A stretch of 64,000 bases of DNA from Solenopsis invicta. Taxonomy: Eukaryota; Arthropoda; Insecta; Hymenoptera; Formicidae. Shown one piece after another: positions 38,128-49,352 of this stretch. Every line of letters starts with the position of its first letter. Position 1 is the first letter of the stretch. Under the pieces are notes generated by a model. The model was not told where the DNA came from. It was given only the letters and a program-made list of their open reading frames with translations, and made no database searches. Location of the stretch: assembly GCF_016802725.1 (NCBI RefSeq), contig NC_052678.1, positions 9,731,970-9,795,969 of the forward strand, written 5' to 3'. The position numbers were made by a program, and so were the translations under genes.

Positions 38128-38560
38128 TTGATTTCAGGTATCGCGTCGGTATGAAGTTGTCCGCGTTTCCTTCGAATTTCTCACCGGTCATTTGCGTGCG
38201 TTTGTCCGTGAGTGCCGTACGAAATGAACAATTGTCGCGTCTTTTCGTGTCACTTACTCGTTCGTGCGTGTCGTAAGCATCCGGATGCTGCGCGAAGTGT
38301 CATCATATCGTGATAATGAATCGCGTTTCTTCAATCGATGTGTGTTTTTGGGCAAACGAATGTCCGACACGATGGAGCAAAGACGACAGGTATCGATGGC
38401 ATTGGCGGTGGATTGGTAAGCAAACTTGTTGCTTCTGCATGATTGATCGCTTGCTAATTCTCGCCGCAACTTAATTATGTGATTTGACAGCATAAAGCCT
38501 TGACTCGATGGACTCCTGATACGTTTGTGGCAAGGAGTGAAAAGTTTGTCAAACTAACTC
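38128..38560 (+). repeat. tandem duplication, copy 2
   Basis: Second copy of the 37625-38070 unit, in the same order and orientation. The intron-like core (38416-38490) has a better donor, GATTG|GTAAGC, the same TTGCTAATTCTC and an acceptor TTTGACAG. In this copy an ATG frame starting MCVFGQTNVRHDG would run across the spliced junction into HKALTRWTPDTFV for a total of about 73 codons. Copy 1 does not keep that frame in its first exon. The unit could be a duplicated 5' region, an alternative first-exon pair, or a non-coding RNA. Confidence 0.85.
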
Positions 38561-38819
38561 ACACATGCGAGGAAGAGGTGTCGCAGAGCAAGCAGAAACT
38601 TCATTTCTCTGAAAATGGTCACTCAAGTAAATGAAAACCATTTTTTTTATTCATATATAAAATTGTGGTGGTGGTGGTACGTTATACTGGTGTACAGTGT
38701 TCATTTTTCAATTTTACATGCATCTCGTGTGAATTGATTACAGTTTTGGTTTGGCAATATTCCCACCTAATCAATAAAAAAAACTTATTACTATATATAA
38801 AATATATCTCAATTTGCTA

Positions 38820-39193
38820 CACTGAGAAAAAGAATTGTTGACTTGACTAAATTTTTCAACTTGATTGAATTTCTTCAATTCAAGCAGTTATATATTTAAA
38901 TTAAATGAATATGTAATTAAGTTAAATATATAAATACTTAAACTGAAGTTCAAGTATTTTATGTAGTTAATGTCTATTTTCATCAACGTAGATTAACTTT
39001 GATCTTGGTTTAATTTACTCTTTATCTTTTCTAGTTCTAAAAATGAGAAAAAGATAGAAAGTAAGTTAAACTTGGATTAAAGTTAATCTATGTTGGTAAA
39101 AATGGACATAAATCAAATACATAAATAGTAGAACTGAAAAAATTTGATTAAATTGAAAAATTATAGTCAGGTTAATAACATTTTTTCTCAGTG
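38820..39193. mobile_element. foldback MITE with TA target duplication
   Basis: The ends are CACTGAGAAAAAG and TTTTTTCTCAGTG, flanked on both sides by TA, the target site of Tc1/mariner-type transposases. The interior is a long imperfect palindrome centred near 39050: arms containing GTAGATTAACTTTGATC and the inverse ATTAAAGTTAATCTA. No coding capacity. This is a non-autonomous element mobilised in trans. Confidence 0.85.
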
Positions 39194-39844
39194 TACTTAA
39201 AGTTTTTAAGCAACCTGTAATTTGTATCAGATTTTAGTACAAAATTTTAGTTATAAATTTATATGCACATTTAGACATACGTGAGTGTATTTTAATTTAT
39301 ACTTTATGTGTGTGTGCATAGATATTTAAATATAAAACGTATACATTTTAATCAAATTTAAAACTTGTAAATTTTATAATTAGATTTATAAATTTTTAAA
39401 TACATGTACTTATATATTCAATAATTAAATATACAAATATGAAATAAAATAATAATGAGTACACATTATTATAATATTAAAAATTATTTGTACAGTGGAA
39501 AAAGTTTTTATTTCTAATTAAATATATTTATTTTTAACATCGTTTTCTTGATTAAAAAAATATTTCCTAAATTTAAAAATAAATTTTATAAATTTTATAA
39601 CATTTATTTAAATCAACAAAATGATTTGAACAAAAAAAACTATTTTCAGTGTTTTATATAACAACGTTTTATATAATTTTACAGCATATAAAATTATAAA
39701 TGGAATTCTTTAATTCTGATACAAATTATAAATTGCTTCTATAATTGGCTTAAATTAATTGAATTATGAGACACGATAGAAAAAATTCTCTTCATTCGAA
39801 TAAATCTGATAGTCACTTTTTACCAAAGTTATTATAATACATAT

Positions 39845-42800
39845 TTACCTATGGCCTTTACGATCTTCGAGGGCCAGTTTATCAAAAAGTATTATATCCG
39901 AGTCCGGATTTCGTGCAGTTTCCTCCTCTGTCTTGTTGGCAGTGGACTGATATGAAATGACACCGGTGATCGATGCAATATCTTCCGTTAACGCGTTAAA
40001 ATCCACAGCTGCGATGTTGTAAAACGTCATTCGCTCGTTTACATGACTTGAACAACAATTAAAATAGCTAAGAGCATTGCTATGTACAACGCAATTTACG
40101 AAATTCAAAGATTTATCTTTTTTTATCAAATTGTACACAATGTTAAATGCTTACATCGCATACAATTGCATATTATAAAAAAACAATCATTATTTTTTGA
40201 AAAAAAAATTTGTAGAACCTAATGTCAATATGTAACCAAAACTTTTAAAATTTATGTAAATATTTATTGTAATTGTTAGATATTACATTAAAATTTACAT
40301 TAAAATTTTAATTAAATTTAATTTTAAAGAATTTTACTTACGTGCATTGAATTCTGAAGAGCGTTGTGGAATTATTGAGAAAGATTTTGAAAGACAATAT
40401 ACCAGATGTTTTTTGTATGCCTTCGGACATCATCACTGATGCTCTGACTGATTGACCTAAAAATTTACGAGATTAACCAAGTCCAAGTAATAATAAATCT
40501 TTTATTTTGATTTTTTTCTATAATTAATTGCTAAAATATAATTTTGTACAAATACAAATTTGCATAAAATTTATAATAAACTCTCTAAATTCTTTGGAGT
40601 GGAATCTCACTCTAAAGTGAGAATTCAGCCTATTTTGAAAAAGAGTGATTGAATTTTTATATTTTAGAATGAGATTCTATTTCAAAGAATTTGGAGAGAC
40701 TTATTCATTTAATAATATGTTTATATAACAAATTAGTATTAATGTCAATATATATAACATTCTATCTCAATACACATTTGCTCCAATGAAAACATAATTA
40801 TTCAGATACCGCAAAACGGTGTTTCAGCTCTAGTTGCTAGATAATAAATTCCCAAGGCTCCACGATTAGCCGCATAACCCATTTCTTGATTCCAATGTGT
40901 TGTTTCCATAGGAAAGCACGTTCCTTTTGCATAAGACATTCCTCTCTGTGGACAGGGCCACGCGATGAACTTACATTCTTCATTTTGCGAGCGGATGCTA
41001 TCCATATAAAGTTGAAAAGCTCTTAAATGGCTGCATGCTATATTCTTGTCTAATAAATCCTCTAAACAGATAGAAAAAGAAAAATAAATTTACAAGTTTA
41101 TAAAAGCATACACGTGTTTCTTAATAAGAGAATTAAATACTTTACGATACATATTGCAAAGCAAATCTAAAACTTTTTTATCTGATCGTTATTAATCAAT
41201 ATAATGTACTAGTAATGTACGTGTAAAATATTAAAAAAAAACTATATAGAAAACTGTTCTAAAATTTAGGAATGATATGTTTTTGCATTTCATGCACTGA
41301 GAGAAAAAATGTCTTACAACAAAAAAATTTACTTAACATAAAAAATTATTTACTCGGTAGGTCTTAAGCTTATTTACTTGCAATCAAGTTAAAAATTTCT
41401 TAATTGAAAATATTTTTGTAAGTAAAATGAAATAATTTCTATCCAAATAATTGTTTTTTGCAGTTCTAGAAAAGATTTACTGTTAGACTATTTTCCTATT
41501 CAAGATACTCTGATTTTTTAATCTAAGAAAACAATTTAATTAAGTTTAATAATATTTATTAGTTTATTTAAAAAGTCATTTAAAAAATGTAAAAATACAA
41601 AACTTTGTACTTAAGGTAATATGTCTACTCAAAAGTAAACATTTTTACTTAACCAGAAGAAAGAAATACATGGTTTTAAGAAAATGTATTTTTTTTAGAG
41701 AAAAAAATGTTTCAATGTGATTGCTTGAACTGAAGATAAATCAAAAATTGAATCACAATGCAAGTCGTGTTCGGATCACTCTTATGTTCATTTTCACCAA
41801 TGTAAATTAACTTTGATCTTTCAATTTAATTTACTCTATCTTTTTCTAATTCTTAGAATTAAAGGAAGATAAAGAGTAAGTTAATTTGAGAACAAAGTTA
41901 ATGAGAATAGGTTGATGAGAATAGGTATTAATTTACCTTTCAAGTGACTGACCACCACCGAATTCTTAATATCAGTGCAACCGGGTTGCTCTCTGCCACC
42001 ATTGGGGAAAAAATCGATGTGTCCGATCGGTTTAAGTAGGCCAAAGCCATCCATAAAATCTTGCGAACCATCGGTGTGAATAACATCGACGAGACGGGCG
42101 TCGGTGGCATCCAATTTTCTCGACCTCTCTCTGAACAGATGATGCCTGAAGAAAGGTGACGCTGGGTCGAGACCTGTTATGCGGCCAAGCAGCAAATTCT
42201 TTCTTTTTAGTACTTCCGAGGCGCAGCCAGCTATGTGTGCGCCAAGACTGAAACCGACTATGTGGATGTCGACAGGATCAACTCCCAAATTGATGGCGTC
42301 TAATAGCACTAGAGCTAATTGCCGGCCAACTAGCTCGCTATTTGCCACTGCAGCTGCGTAAGTGGTGCCCGCTCCCTTCGTCCAGTCCAAGATGATGAGG
42401 TTCACGTCTTCCTGTACGCAAAGTTACAATTTCGAAGATCTTATCGATTCCTCCCTCAATGGTGGCTTGAGAATTTTATGATCATAAATTGGAAAGAGAA
42501 AAAACGCTCAGCTAAACGATTAAAACTGAAAGATAAACTGCTGAAGATTACTATGTCGAGAAGAAAATTTATGCCAAGTATGACGCCGACGTCGCTTCCA
42601 CTGCCTTTGAAACCGTGTATTAACACATTGAGAGGCTTGCTGACATTGAGTCGGGAATGTATAATGGATTTTAAGTCGTCCCCGTATTGTAAGGGTTCCG
42701 GATTTTGTCGCTCCTCACGTGTGTAGAGCAAGAATCTCGTTTGAATTACGCTAGGATGCTCGGGCGGTCGTTTTATTGATAAATGCGGCGGTGGATCCGC

Positions 42801-44603
42801 GAAGCAACCAAGTAAATCTAAAATAATTTACGAATTTTTTAATATCAAAATAAATATTCCTTTGCTTCAAGATAATATGTTAAAGTTTAGGAAAAAATTA
42901 AGCGTTTGTCAAATTTTATAACAATATTTATTTGATTTAAAAACTTTTTAAAAATTATTTTAAAATGTACTTACGAGAAAAAAATTGTATTTATAATGAT
43001 ATATCAAATTTTATTCATAATTATTTATCCCCAGAATAAAATTTTTTTCCCCAGATATTTGGAAAGAAAACGAAAATTGCAAACTAGATCAAATTTATTT
43101 AGTTAAATTAATGTGTATTGAAATTATTTCAAATAAAAGAATAAAGTTTGTACTCAAAAAAATGATCTTGTAAGTGCAGCTATAATTTGTTAGCTGCAAA
43201 AAATTAATTAAGATAGATAAATGATTAGCAAATTTTGCATATGTTTGGTACTTAACCAATCTAACAATAAATAATAGAAACAGAATTTATATTTGAACTG
43301 TTGGTGAAATTTAGGAAAAAAAATTTTATCGTGTCTATTCATGTTAAAGCCAATTTTATAAATATTTGTTATAAAATTTTACTGTATAATTGACAACGAG
43401 ATCTAAATTTTTTATAAGTATTATTAAAAGTTTCTGCTATAAATTTCTTATGTGACAAACAGTATTTTAACAAAAAAGAGCGGTAAATTTTTTTGTGACA
43501 CTTAGAAAATATCTACCTACATCAGCAAAACATATTTTTGAGTGCGTGCTATCTTACCGTAACAAACTTTAGACTTTTCCTCGCGGGAGATGGCAATCCG
43601 TCTTAGCACAGCACGATTCCGCGCCGCGAAAAGTTTGACTGGAAAAAAATATAATGTCGCCTTGGGATGAAGTTCAATGAGATTTTTTTTATCACGTGCA
43701 TCGTGTACATCCGCACGTTCTTGATCAACATTCCACTCGTCTGATCGCCCCACTTGCACATCCACTTTCACCCGAAGTACCGCAAATTATCATTCGTACG
43801 CAATGTCGCTTCAGTACGATTTGCGCGCTGGTGGATGCTATAGCCTGCGCTCGTATAATTAAATTTTCAGTCTATCTCAACATTGCATTATTGCTTCATG
43901 CAACCCCATCATAATAGTCGCGCCGTGAAAGTATGTCGTATGTAAATACGACCTTAAGGTGCAAAGTACGCCGGTATTTCTCACGTGCGAATTACGTGCG
44001 AATGTTTGTTTCGTGCGCATAGTGTGCGTGTGTACATGTGGTATCCGATCTATGTGATTTTTTTCGCATCTCTGAATGACGCTAGGAAAATTTAGATGCT
44101 TGTAGCGACTCGTATGCGTATGCACGACAGACTACAGCAATTATATAACGAATATCGGCAAATTATGCTGGCTCGTCAACCGGTGTTAAAGTCAACGAAC
44201 CACCATAAATGCGGTTAACCGATTAGCACGAAGAACCGTATAACCTGCGTGTACTTGTGCTTTAACGAACTTCATACACGTTTATATATTTCATCGACAG
44301 AATCATTTTTTCATTCAGAAAAATATGCACAGATCGACAAACACACAATGTACACATAAAATCGTGCAATTTACATTCATTTTAATACGTTAACAATAAA
44401 ACACTTTTATTACTTTTTTTATTAACCGCGATTTCCGGATTTCACTCCGCGAATGTTTGTCACGTCGATTGTCATGTTCTTTACGATTCTGATGTAACAC
44501 GTTTATTGGCGTACTCACCAGGTTGCAATTTTCCAGTGACTGACGTGATAACTGCAACTATCAGTAAAACGAGTAAAACGCGAGGAACGTTAGCGGACTG
44601 CAT
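39845..44603 (-). CDS. secreted pancreatic-type lipase with PLAT-like tail
   Basis: Seven exons: 44603-44519, 43638-43558, 42817-42552, 42411-41937, 41061-40810, 40456-40342, 40046-39845. They join in phase to 491 aa. The protein starts with a signal peptide (MQSANVPRVLLVLLIVAVIT; cleavage near residue 24). KVCYDLLGCFADPP is the family entry motif. The triad is Ser199 (GFSLGAHIAG), Asp226 (GLDPASPFF) and His314 (ACSHLRAF). The lid between QPGC and ACSH is 22 residues long, as in true triglyceride lipases rather than the short-lid phospholipase A1 group. Exons 6-7 look like the C-terminal PLAT/beta-barrel. Exon 5 alone can end at TGA 40802 (388 aa). The last exon may also splice on at AG|GTAAAT (39848). 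I chose Met 44603 over upstream in-frame ATGs because of the signal peptide. Confidence 0.93.
40581..40700. mobile_element. MITE with ~35-bp inverted ends in lipase intron 5
   Basis: CTCTCTAAATTCTTTGGAG at the left and the inverse of TTCAAAGAATTTGGAGAGA at the right are near-perfect inverted repeats. Both arms continue through an ATCTCACTCTAAA-type segment. It sits between the alternative stop of exon 5 and exon 6. Confidence 0.75.
41295..41925. mobile_element. CACTGAG-type foldback element in lipase intron 4
   Basis: The left end CACTGAGAGAAAAAATG matches the terminal repeat of the 38820-39193 MITE. The block 41786-41925 (AAATTAACTTTGATCTTTC ... AAAGTTAATGAG) is a diverged copy of that element's palindromic core. 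No right terminal repeat is seen; the sequence runs almost to the exon 4 donor at 41936. It may be one long element with a lost end, or two nested fragments. Confidence 0.55.
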
Positions 44604-46559
44604 CTTGCCACTGAATTGTCGAAACTTCGCGTCCTTCGTTGAGATCGTTGCATTCCGCTTCTCCCACGCTTTCTGCCGCTTCTTCTCGTTCTTCTTCTCC
44701 TCACACCGAAACGCGTCGCGTTTCTGTCGCGTTCGGCACGACATTCTTTTTGTTTGCCTACAGTCAGGCTCACCCAGGGACAGCGGGACTCTACCAGACC
44801 CGTAGAAAGCGCACCTTCTATAAACAGCCTTCTTTTTGCGCAACCACCTTTCCGCTTGCCAGACCCTGACGGTTGCTCTAACATTTGTCTAAGTTCGCTT
44901 CGAATTCGCAATCGACGGAGAAATAATTTCGTGTCGTCTTCTCCAGTTTCTCTTTTTGTTACTTATATATTTTCCTCGTTTTTTCTATTTTTGTATTTTT
45001 TTTAAAGATGTTTTTTTAGATGATAAAAAAAGGATAAGTCAGTGTCGATTTAATTTAATGACTTAAATCGGGAGAATCTCCCTTTTTTTTTATTCAGAAA
45101 TTAATTTCTTATGTGATTTATTGAATGGAAAATATGCCGAATTTAGATAAATAGTTTCGAAAATCGATTGATAATCGATTAAAATTCAGCGATATTGACG
45201 CGACAATACGCTTTTGCTGATGAATTGCAGCTGCCTTGAATGATGTAACTTTGTCGTATACCATCCTCCAGTATAGACAGAAACTGCGTATGCGGAACGT
45301 GCGTCGATACATCGCTTTCACTCAAATAAATTATATGCGACGTGTTTTTTTGCATAAAACCTGAATATCGAATGGAAATAGAAAACAGATCGATGTGGCT
45401 ATGTATAGGCAAGCGATTTAAGCAAGTTTGGAATAAGCATACTAAGGAATTCTCTTTATGTGAATATCTTGTGTAACCGCGTATGAATTATCATCGATTA
45501 ATTAATGTATCGTTAGAGGAATTACGACATTAAATAATTTTAGGGTACATGCATATTCCTGAAGCAGAAACCTATTTTATGGATCGATACACTCAATTTT
45601 CCTCGGTTTTATGTACGTGTAGACCGACCGGGCGAGTTCGTGATCGTTCAAGAGTACTCAAATTACATAAATCGAAAGCAAATTGAAGTTATAAAGTTTC
45701 GGTCATGCTTTACTTACACATTGGTTTGCCACGTTTACAACATTCTAAAGCAACGTAAAAACTGACACGTGCCTCTTTCAAAATAATTAATTTGGATATG
45801 AAAACAGCCGCTTAAATCACCAAATGCTTTCTCTTTTAATGAACTTTATATTTGTAAAGAATTAACAAATATAAAGACTGTAGGATAAATGTCTCAGTAA
45901 CACGTTCTTGTATCCGGACATTTTTACGGAAATTTAATAATATTTTTAAATTGATTTTTTATATAACATTACAATTTAATTGTAATCTTTAAATATTTAA
46001 AAATTTTTATAAAGTCAGTTATTTTAAATATTATAAAAAATAATATTAAAATAAATTTGTTACATTACCAAAAATTAGAAGATTTATTTTATATGTTTTA
46101 ATGTTCTTAAAATTTAAGAAACGTTATGTATGTAAGATAATATTTTTTGTATTTTTTTATATAAAGAATACAAGAATAAGCATTTAGGATATTAAAGACA
46201 ATTTTAGATTGTCCGGATATTAGTTCTCATTCAGATGCTTTGTACATTTTATTATTTTTGGAATAATTTATATTTTTCATATTTTTGTATGCAAAAATTC
46301 AACAATCTTGGTATCGTTACATGACATTTGCCTTATTAGTCTTTAGAACTATTAACTCTTTCACTTCTTGGAATATTAATTAAAAACTTTAAATTTATGA
46401 CACCGGTTGACAATGAGTTTTACTTACCTCAGTTTCCTAAAATTAATAATCCTTTTGATCAGAATTGTGCACACTTGAAAATTCAGGAACCAAGCATTAT
46501 GCTGAAGACTGACGTATAGAAAAGGAGGGCATAGATACATATTAGACGATTACTTATAA
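44604..46559. other. lipase upstream region, then AT-rich intergenic DNA
   Basis: 44604-44910 is CpG-rich and holds the lipase 5' leader and promoter; open frames there run on both strands. 45.0-46.56 kb is AT-rich with no supported gene. Confidence 0.5.
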
Positions 46560-49135
46560 CATATTTATTTGTAATGTTTTATTAATATACTCCTTACCGT
46601 AGACATATATTTATATCATGGCAGCATATTATTATGATATTGTATAATATAAGTGAGGTGACTGACAAAACGATTCATTATTTTTCTCTTATTACTCTCC
46701 GCGGCCGAAGAACGACACATGCTTATTCATTGCTCTCTCCCTCGCCCATTCATGTCCAAATACACTCTCTCACACGCACACAGACACATGTATGCACTCA
46801 TACACACGCTCAAGTTCAAACGTACATCCGCACTCATCTACGTGCACTCACTCTTGTAATTGTCCCATTTACTCCGCTACAGTCTCTTTCGCGCCTTCCT
46901 CTCGCATTTTCGCGAATCGACAAAGTCGCCCGAACGTTCCCCTTTCTCTCCTTCACTTTCCGCTGCACAGTCTCCCGACTGTGGCGTCTCGCGTTCGTCC
47001 CGCACTTCGTCGAATCGTCCCGCGATTAACTCGCATTCGGCTAATTATAATTGCGCCGCGCGCGTCACACGCGCATCGACCGCACGCGCGAACCTCTGCT
47101 AATTGCGATTACCGCTGGATCGCGCGATAATCATGATAATTATTATGATATATAGTCTCGTTTATATTACTCGCTCGTAACATTATCTCATACTTATCTC
47201 GCCTAGTTAAAATATCAATATACATTATAATATACTCTAGTAACGATAATGCAACACGTCGTTAATTTATTATACTTTGCAACTTAGAAAAATAGTCCTG
47301 GCTAGCCGCGGCCGCGTCGCGTGCGCTCTCTCGCGCGATCGATCCCTCAAAAGCGCTCGATATTGTTACATGCCTGTGTACATCCGACATATATATATAT
47401 GCTACATATACATTTATCTATATATATATCTATATATCTTTCATTTTTTCTAATCTCCGGGGCCTTTCGCGGTCGCCCAGATCCATCCGTGAGAAATATT
47501 CCGAGGGATTCTCTAATTGACTAAATCCGTCGATCGAAATCGATCGCTCGTTTCTAGGGATGTAGAGAGAAATTCTCATCCAAAGTGGTAATCTATGAAT
47601 TCTATCGATCCCTCGATTTATTTTGCACAGATGATCGGCGATCTTTTTTCTTTTTCTTTGAAACAAACGCGCAGCTCCAGTGAAAAATCAAAATGTATGT
47701 ATCTTTCACTATTTCACGTCGTATTGTGTCGCTCGCAAAATTATAATCAAAGTTACACGCACAACAAATTAAGAGCGATGTTACAAATATGTGATTTCTT
47801 TACGCTTCATTTTGTCGATGTTTAAATCTAAATTTTTTTTTTTTTTTTTACTGCCAAAAACAAATTTTATCGATTTACATATAAATATCGTTTTTATATC
47901 TTTTCTAATTTATTGGCATGATTATTTTCTATTTTACGAAAAGCGCATCCAAGAAATTTACACGCTAAAATAATTGAATAAAACTTTTAAAAAATGTTTG
48001 AATTTTTATATTTGTTTTCTTTCGTTTTGCCGAGTTTGAGAATGTTATCGGTTCTGTCGATTCTCAATTACTGCCGAGCATAACCAGTTTCGATCTCAGG
48101 CGATCAAACGCCGATCATGCTCAAACGGAATCATCGACACATATTGCAGCGCGCGTTGTGTTATTCATTGAGAATGGCGATGAGTTAATCATACCCGCGA
48201 TTAAGGAGCGATTATATTTTTGGGCTTGCTTCCCGATCGCGGATGTCTCGACGCGGTCGCGATGCAATAAAATCTATGAAAACAATTAACGGAACAACGG
48301 TAGTATTACCCCTTTGAAGTTGTCACGCTCTACTATATCTACTGTTGATTCTTTTCCTCTTTTTATATATATATATATAATCGGCTAACGAATCGGCTTC
48401 TGTTCACGTATCGTTGACCCTCGCGTCGGACTAGGCGCGAATCCGACACTGACTTTAAGCGTCGCTTAAACAGCGAAACTGGAGTCCTATGTATATCGTG
48501 TCACACACGATATACCAGACAAAGCTCACTCAGGTTAACAATCGAGAAAAAAATCAGTCATCCAAGCATTCGAGAATCGCGACGGCACAATTTTCCCGAG
48601 TGACGATTTTCTTCTCGCAACGAAATTACATCGAATCGCCTACGAATCGTCAAACTTAACGAACCTAATAACAATAACGACGAAAAATGAAACGTTTAAT
48701 ACGCTAAATTTCATCTAAAAACGAAATTTATGCTTTAGCGCAAGTTCGCGCGAATTCGCAAGACACTTGACGAATCTCGTCTCGATTTTTTTTTCCGTTA
48801 CGTTAAAACGTTCGACCACAAGATAATCATCAACCTATGGAAAACAACCTCTAAAGGCATAATTTCCGTATTGCAAGAATTATTTTTTTTTTTTTTTTTT
48901 CGTTTCTTTGGTGTTAAAGTCAACTCGTATCCGTACACTGCGTTCTTGCACTTTCTTGAGATGCGTTCAGCCTTAACAATCTTTTCCGACGGATATTATA
49001 TTTGCCATCTTTTCTCTGTCGAAATGAGCCTGAAGAAAAATCTTTCGCTTGAACTTGCAATTTTATTTTAAATAAATTCAGGCAAATATACTTACTCTAG
49101 TAACTTCAAAATTGAATAGGAATAAATTGATGACG

Positions 49136-49352
49136 CACTGAGGAAAAAAATTTGTTGGAAGGCTGAAGTATTTGATCCGATACGATCAACTGAACATTGG
49201 ATTGATTCAACAATTATTTAGTTGTACGAAAAAATTCATTCTTGTTAACCATTCAAATTTTTTAACCAAGAATTAATGAAATCAACTCAATTTTAGTTGC
49301 ACGTGTCGGACTAAATATTTTACAGTTTTTCAACAAACTTTTTTATTCAGTG
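49136..49352. mobile_element. CACTGAG-type MITE
   Basis: The left terminal repeat CACTGAGGAAAAAAATTTG and the right CAAACTTTTTTATTCAGTG are inverted copies around a 180-bp AT-rich interior. Same terminal type as the element at 38820. A TA duplication is not evident at this copy. Confidence 0.75.

Noticed and set aside
46634..47029. 131-codon open frame on the + strand
   Set aside because: His/Thr/Leu/Ser bias follows the pyrimidine-rich sequence; no domain, and other frames are equally open.
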